A stretch of 47,502 nucleotides of DNA from Flammeovirgaceae bacterium. Lineage in GTDB: Bacteria; Bacteroidota; Bacteroidia; Cytophagales; Cyclobacteriaceae. This document shows, one piece after another, positions 43,721-47,502 of the stretch. The notes under the pieces are model-generated. The model did not search any database. It was given only the letters and a program-made list of their open reading frames with translations, and was not told where the DNA came from. The translations under genes were made by a program, and so were the position numbers. Positions within the stretch are counted from its first letter, which is position 1, and the number at the start of each line of letters is the position of its first letter. The stretch covers positions 1 through 47,502 of the forward strand of contig JAHEZH010000026.1 of the NCBI GenBank assembly GCA_023251155.1, given 5' to 3'.

Positions 43721-45001
43721 TTAACTACCACAACACTTCTTAAATTTCTTTCCGCTTCCGCACGGACATAAATCATTCCTTCCGATGGATTGTCCTTTCA
43801 AAATTTCGGATACCCTCTTTTCTTTTAAGAGTCTTTCATTATCGGAAATTTTCCTATCAAATTGTTCTCTAAGTTGTTCATTTAGATATATGGAAGGATG
43901 CCATCCATTCAATATCTTGTCCACTAAGAACGAATCGATAGTCGATGCCGCAAAACCAGTAAACGGTTCAATAACTCCAATTGCATTTGAGAATGCCCAT
44001 CTGAAATATTTCACCCAGGTATTTTGCTTTATTCCAGAGAATCTCAATAGATCGGCAGAAATTTGTTCTTTATCAAAATCCTTAGAAGAAATCCATTCTC
44101 TAAATTTCTTGCCTCCGTAATTATTGCGAAGCTTTAATATAAATTCAAGATCAATCACCTTTGCTTTATATAATTGAAAGAAATCAGGTATACCAATCCT
44201 TTTCGATAAATCTGAAAATGATTCAACGCTATTTGAAATTTGTGGTTTTACAATTCCACTGAACTTATTGGCTATAATATTACTAACTCCGCTCTCGGCA
44301 ATCAGACTTTGTGATCCAAGGAAAGACGAGTATACTAGTCCATGATTTCCATAGATCAATCGAAAGATTCGATTTGAATCTTCTGTCTTTATTTCGTTTA
44401 AAGATGAGGAACTCAATCCTAGACTTTCAGTTACGTTTTTATTTCTTAAATCAAGGCTAATTTCATTTACAATTTTGTCGGTGTAGATCGCTTGTGGAAT
44501 GTGAATTGAATTTTTGTCAACATTTAGAAGAATTGATACTTTATTCTCAATCTTCTTTTCTGACCTATCAAGTCCAAACTGGAGCTTTTCAAAACTGGAA
44601 TTAAAATTCAAGGCTTTTCCATTATCAAGGGCAATTCCGGTGCAGCAGTAATGATGGTAGATATCGTCTTTGTCAGCGATAATTGCGGAGTGGAGTCCGT
44701 TGTCGTCCACAAACTTCACCCCGCCATCCTGTATGAGTCTTAGCAGATTTTCGCTTCCGAAAATGTTGTACAGTCTAACTACTTCATTGGTCTTGACGAA
44801 AGTTGTCCCATGTATGAAAATTGAAGCAAGTACGTCAGAAGCAAACCTTTCATAACACTCTGCACTATTATTTTCCTTAAAACCAGTGTAAGATTTCTTC
44901 TCCTCTCGAACGTTCAACAATGGTATTAGAGATTCATCAACTTCAACGAATGATGAAACTCCCTCTGGCAAGATTGTATGTATATAGGAACTGGTCTCCA
45001 T
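43721..45001 (-). CDS. Cassette protein with C-terminal SEC-C zinc motif
   Basis: 426 residues. The last 22 are the SEC-C motif IGRNDLCPCGSGKKFKKCCG, with CxCx8CC metal ligands, as in SecA and many stand-alone proteins. The preceding 400 residues are a predicted alpha-rich, soluble protein (HHYCCTGIALDNGKALNFNS; LEFILKLRNNYGGKKFREWI) with no family I recognise. SEC-C binds zinc and often mediates protein contact. This is the longest cassette gene here. The start sits 13 bp after attC d. Confidence 0.8.
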   Translation of the reverse strand: METSSYIHTILPEGVSSFVEVDESLIPLLNVREEKKSYTGFKENNSAECYERFASDVLASIFIHGTTFVKTNEVVRLYNIFGSENLLRLIQDGGVKFVDDNGLHSAIIADKDDIYHHYCCTGIALDNGKALNFNSSFEKLQFGLDRSEKKIENKVSILLNVDKNSIHIPQAIYTDKIVNEISLDLRNKNVTESLGLSSSSLNEIKTEDSNRIFRLIYGNHGLVYSSFLGSQSLIAESGVSNIIANKFSGIVKPQISNSVESFSDLSKRIGIPDFFQLYKAKVIDLEFILKLRNNYGGKKFREWISSKDFDKEQISADLLRFSGIKQNTWVKYFRWAFSNAIGVIEPFTGFAASTIDSFLVDKILNGWHPSIYLNEQLREQFDRKISDNERLLKEKRVSEILKGQSIGRNDLCPCGSGKKFKKCCGS

Positions 45002-45013
45002 CAGTTAAAATTG

Positions 45014-45104
45014 TGGCTAACGTTTATGTATAAGCCGTGGCGCTGAGCAAAAATAAAAAAATGTCCTCCTTATCAGCGCCATGGATTATACATTTTGTTA
45101 GCGG
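45014..45104 (-). repeat. attC site d (short class)
   Basis: Minus strand: GCCGCTAAC, AAAATGTATAATCC, inner arm GGCGCTGA, AT-rich loop, TCAGCGCC, GGCTTATACATAAAC, end GTTAGCC. Both arms pair along their length with the usual bulges. 91 bp. Confidence 0.88.
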
Positions 45105-45128
45105 CTGGCTGTTCCGGTGCTATAACTT

Positions 45129-45470
45129 TTAAATTCTCTCGAACGCTTCTATTCGTTTGTCTGCTCTGTCCCATGTCACGTGATATCCAAAAGTCCGGAA
45201 TAAATAATTCAATCGTATTTTAAAGTCGTGCCATCCTGATCCATCAAAATGAACATCATCGTTGATCTTGTTAAAAATGTCCATTATGTTTCGAAAGTCA
45301 GTCGTAGGCAATTCAGTCTTGGATGATATTAATTTGCATATCTGGCTACTGATTTCAAATTCTCGTTGCCAAGCAGCGCTTTCCGTTGCATGTCGTCCGA
45401 AATACTCACGTAACTTTCCTAAATTCTCAATTGATTTTTTCTTTTCCTCTGTCATGGTACTATTGTCCAC
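45129..45470 (-). CDS. Cassette protein of unknown function
   Basis: 113 residues, no signal peptide, helical N-terminus (EEKKKSIENLGKLREYFGRH) and SSQICKLISSKTELP, DVHFDGSGWHDFKIRLNYLF and TFGYHVTWDRADKRIEAFE. No recognised family. Bounded by attC e (right) and attC d (left). The first residues may be MTEEKK (ATG 45455). Confidence 0.6.
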   Translation of the reverse strand: MDNSTMTEEKKKSIENLGKLREYFGRHATESAAWQREFEISSQICKLISSKTELPTTDFRNIMDIFNKINDDVHFDGSGWHDFKIRLNYLFRTFGYHVTWDRADKRIEAFERI

Positions 45471-45475
45471 AGCTT

Positions 45476-45608
45476 GCCGCTAACGTTTGGCTATTTGCAG
45501 TGGCTGGCTTTTGAAAGCGTCTTTGTCCACCGTGACCAAACGTAATAGCGAAGATAAAACTTTATACTTACACTTCACCCAGCCATTGCAAATAGCTGCT
45601 GTTGTGGC
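45476..45608 (-). repeat. attC site e (long class)
   Basis: Minus strand: GCCACAAC, AGCAGCTATTTGCAATGGCT, then on the far side AGCCACTGCAAATAGCC and GTTAGCGGC. The GAAGATAAAACTTTATA centre is shared with site h. 133 bp, 8 bp after the stop at 45616. Confidence 0.75.
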
Positions 45609-45615
45609 TCGTGCC

Positions 45616-46506
45616 TTATGGGAAAATGTATTTATATCTCTCGTCCAACATGTATTTCCAGTTGTCCACATTGTCGGTGATATCTTTTACTTTCAATTTC
45701 CTATAGTCAGGGAGCTTGTTATCAGTTTCAAAAGTCAATTGGCTATTAATTGTTGACCTAACATCTTTCCAATGGTCAAAATTAAAACACCGTCCTGGTC
45801 GATTAACAAATTCTACAACCTTGTCCGAAATGCTTATCTGTCCGACTTTCTCAATTTGTTTTAAATCTTTTCCTAAATCCTTGGCGTCAAACGTATTTAC
45901 GTTAAATGCCTCATTCCACTTTCTGAAAGTTGTATAGAGTATTTCAGCATTAACTATGTCATTTGTGTCGGGTTTCTTTATCCCATTATACTTTGTCAAT
46001 GCAATTCTGTTGGAACCCAATTTTGATAGACTCAATGGGTGGAAGTTTATTTTTTCAATAACCACGGCAGCTCCATAATTATTGTCGTCAAGTTTAAATG
46101 TTAAGCAGTCCCCTTGCTCAAATATTGGAGGGTAAGGTTTAATTTTCAGTCGTCTAATTGGAGTTGGTCTCTCAGTTTGAATTTCTAGGTAAAACTCTTC
46201 AATAACTTTCTTTCTCTTTTTAAATTCCTTGTCCCCAGCCTCTTTCCATAGTTGAAGTCCTCGTTCTGTCTCCTTTATCTCTTTGATTTTCTCCAGAACA
46301 TATTTTTCAAGTCCCTTAGTAACCCATTGCGAATATGCAATAGCTGTCCAGAACTCCGCAAAATCGTCCTCATCAACTTCATTGTCTCGTTCTAAGGCTT
46401 CTCGAATTTGATTGGGTTCAAGGCCGTCATAATACAAAGCTCTGAACGTGTCGTATATGTCACCAAATAAGTCGTTCTGTTTAATTCCTTGTCCCCAAGC
46501 TCCCAT
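45616..46506 (-). CDS. Cassette protein, MGxWG family, paralogue of the 41087 gene
   Basis: 296 residues beginning MGAWGQGIKQNDLFGDIYDT, the MGxWG opening shared with the 41087-41944 protein. Also shared are FWTAIAYSQWVTKGLEK (about 72-88), a charged helical middle, and GDCLTFKLDDNNYGAAVVIE (about 132-151). After that the two diverge. No signal peptide, no catalytic motif that I recognise. The start is 28 bp from attC f. Confidence 0.82.
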   Translation of the reverse strand: MGAWGQGIKQNDLFGDIYDTFRALYYDGLEPNQIREALERDNEVDEDDFAEFWTAIAYSQWVTKGLEKYVLEKIKEIKETERGLQLWKEAGDKEFKKRKKVIEEFYLEIQTERPTPIRRLKIKPYPPIFEQGDCLTFKLDDNNYGAAVVIEKINFHPLSLSKLGSNRIALTKYNGIKKPDTNDIVNAEILYTTFRKWNEAFNVNTFDAKDLGKDLKQIEKVGQISISDKVVEFVNRPGRCFNFDHWKDVRSTINSQLTFETDNKLPDYRKLKVKDITDNVDNWKYMLDERYKYIFP

Positions 46507-46533
46507 TAGTATGATAAATTTTTATTAAGGTAT

Positions 46534-46628
46534 GAGCCACAACGTTCGTGTATATTTCGGGGCGCTGGCAAAATTAAAAATTAATTATCTCCGCTCCAGC
46601 GCCATGATATATACACACTGTTGTGCGT
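46534..46628 (-). repeat. attC site f (short class)
   Basis: Minus strand: CGCACAAC, GTGTGTATATATCAT, inner arm GGCGCTGG, AT-rich loop, CCAGCGCC, ATATACACGAAC, end GTTGTGGC. Arms pair well. 95 bp, between the stop at 46652 and the start at 46506. Confidence 0.84.
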
Positions 46629-46651
46629 TCTTGCGTTTAGTCCACCCTAGT

Positions 46652-47056
46652 TTATTGGCCCAAAGTTTTTTCCATGACGTCAATTGATTCCTTGACTGTA
46701 ATTGAAAAAACTCCCGCTTTTCCATTGTCAAACGCTGTTCTCCATTCGTCGTAGCCGTCTTTGTAGTCCGGGAGTTTTTTGGTTGTCTCGATCAGCTTCG
46801 TAACACTTTTATCGATGGCTACTTTTGAAAATGGAAGATGTTGAATTTCGTCAGACAGGCCATTGTCGGCATTTGGATTTGAGATCTTTAGTCCCCCAAC
46901 GGAGATATTGATTATGGTGCCAAGTTTTATATGTTTCTCAACACCAACAATTATCAGCGTTGATTTCTCTTCTCCTTTTCTCGTCCGGTACTCCCAAATT
47001 TGTCCGACTTTATATTTGTCGTCTTGATCAGTTCCAGTGAATAATTTTAAAAACAT
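46652..47056 (-). CDS. Cassette protein of unknown function
   Basis: 134 residues. The first half is a small beta fold (VGQIWEYRTRKGEEKSTLII, GTIINISVGGLKISNP), the second helical (SVTKLIETTKKLPDYKDGYD, WRTAFDNGKAGVFSI). GVFSITVKESIDVMEKTL closes the protein. No signal peptide and no known family. A single-gene cassette between attC g and attC f. Confidence 0.66.
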   Translation of the reverse strand: MFLKLFTGTDQDDKYKVGQIWEYRTRKGEEKSTLIIVGVEKHIKLGTIINISVGGLKISNPNADNGLSDEIQHLPFSKVAIDKSVTKLIETTKKLPDYKDGYDEWRTAFDNGKAGVFSITVKESIDVMEKTLGQ

Positions 47057-47110
47057 AAAAGTCCAATTAATAGTCCCATGGGTTCTTAGTCCGCTTTGTC
47101 AAAACGCATG

Positions 47111-47242
47111 ACGCACAACGTTTATGTATAAGCCGTTGCGGGTTTAGATTACTAAATTGTCCCACGTTACAAAAGATTTTAAGCTGATAAAACTTATCAC
47201 CTTAAACCGAGCCCCGCAATGGATTATACATTTTGTTGTGGG
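47111..47242 (-). repeat. attC site g (long class)
   Basis: Minus strand: GCCCACAAC, AAAATGTATAATCC, inner arm ATTGCGGGG, a long loop that itself pairs (GGTTTA/TAAACC), CCCGCAA, CGGCTTATACATAAAC, end GTTGTGCG. The outer arms are almost identical to those of site d. 132 bp. Confidence 0.85.
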
Positions 47243-47252
47243 CAGTATTCTT

Positions 47253-47502
47253 TCACGTCTCTTTATTTTTACGTTTTTTATTCTCTAGCCGTAATCTCCT
47301 ATTTTCCATTACAGTGTAAAAGCGACCAAGAATGTTATACTGGAAATAATTTCTGTCGACTAACTCAATAGATTCTCTGTCATAATCATTTAAAATCTCT
47401 GAAACCCTTTCGTGAAAGTCAATTATTTTCATTTCGTCAAATGACAAATTGCCTTTTTGTTTTTGATCATTTAGGTAAATCTCTAGTTTTTCTTTACCCG
47501 TC
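47253..47502 (-). CDS. Cassette protein of unknown function, 5' end beyond the window
   Basis: The frame is open to the right edge (GKEKLEIYLNDQKQKGNLSF before the internal MKIIDFHERVSEILNDYDRE), so the true start lies outside. Ends RRLRLENKKRKNKET, very basic. The visible part is 82 residues, soluble and helical. No family recognised. Its stop is 11 bp from attC g. Confidence 0.55.
   Translation of the reverse strand, partial: TGKEKLEIYLNDQKQKGNLSFDEMKIIDFHERVSEILNDYDRESIELVDRNYFQYNILGRFYTVMENRRLRLENKKRKNKET

Larger units (their letters stand above)
40962..47502 (-). mobile_element. Integron gene-cassette array (CALIN-like or sedentary chromosomal integron part)
   Basis: Eight consecutive minus-strand genes, mostly of 64-430 residues and unrelated to one another, alternate with eight imperfect palindromes of 91-134 bp. 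Each palindrome starts and ends in integron-type core sites (minus strand: RYYYAAC such as CGCTAAC at the 5' end, GTTRRRY such as GTTAGCC at the 3' end), has complementary arms and an AT-rich centre, and sits directly after a gene stop. Gene starts follow the previous site within 13-85 bp. That order (gene, attC, gene, attC, all in one direction) is diagnostic of a cassette array. No integrase is in the window; by polarity it should lie to the right. Confidence 0.75.

Noticed and set aside
40962-47242. Palindromes considered as CRISPR repeats or REP elements
   Set aside because: Sequences differ between copies, spacing is set by whole genes, and each has recombination-type core sites at its ends, which fits attC better.

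Overview
The window looks like chromosome of a Bacteroidota bacterium, most likely a Cytophagales member. The signs are TonB-linked outer-membrane receptors with carboxypeptidase-like regulatory plugs, LytS/LytTR two-component pairs, CobW and DUF3526-type transporter genes, weak Shine-Dalgarno sites, and several promoters of the Bacteroidota -7 type (TAnnTTTG) lying almost on the start codons.

Layout. 1-11.5 kb is ordinary core chromosome: a LytS-type kinase cut by the left edge, a secreted CarboxypepD_reg protein, an HTH regulator, a minus-strand run clpS-recR-aminotransferase-rfaE1, a sodium:solute symporter, an alkyltransferase-like protein, a secreted Ig-like protein and a GtrA protein. 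At 11,576 there is tRNA-Ser(TGA). Its last 22 nt recur with one mismatch at 18,148-18,169. These bracket a 6.5-kb island with no integrase. The island holds a predicted Zn peptidase, decayed pieces of an Mrr-like nuclease and perhaps an excisionase, and an unfamiliar three-gene unit (large secreted protein, metzincin-motif protein, probable outer-membrane protein). Two near-identical terminator copies flank the first gene of that unit.

18-33 kb: a LytTR/LytS pair, a divergent outer-membrane beta-barrel receptor, a frameshifted DoxX gene, an AbiEi-like/AbiEii-type toxin-antitoxin pair, and a large minus-strand metal-uptake operon (His-rich protein, CobW GTPase, ABC ATPase, TonB siderophore-type receptor, two ABC-2 permeases). 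A perfect 15-nt Zur/Fur-like palindrome lies upstream of the His-rich gene.

32.6-40.5 kb: a gene graveyard in which fragments of AraC and tag genes are fused, followed by small regulator/redox genes. These include two HxlR regulators with palindromic operators, SDRs, YceI, an NTF2-like protein, and an AraC regulator coupled to a DNA-3-methyladenine glycosylase carrying a C-terminal NTF2-like domain.

41-47.5 kb is the most striking part: at least eight small minus-strand genes, each followed by a 90-135 bp imperfect palindrome ending in integron-type core sites (RYYYAAC ... GTTRRRY). I read this as an integron gene-cassette array. The integrase, if there is one, should lie beyond the right edge. 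The cassette genes are mostly unknown; two are paralogues (MGxWG family) and one ends in a SEC-C metal-binding motif.
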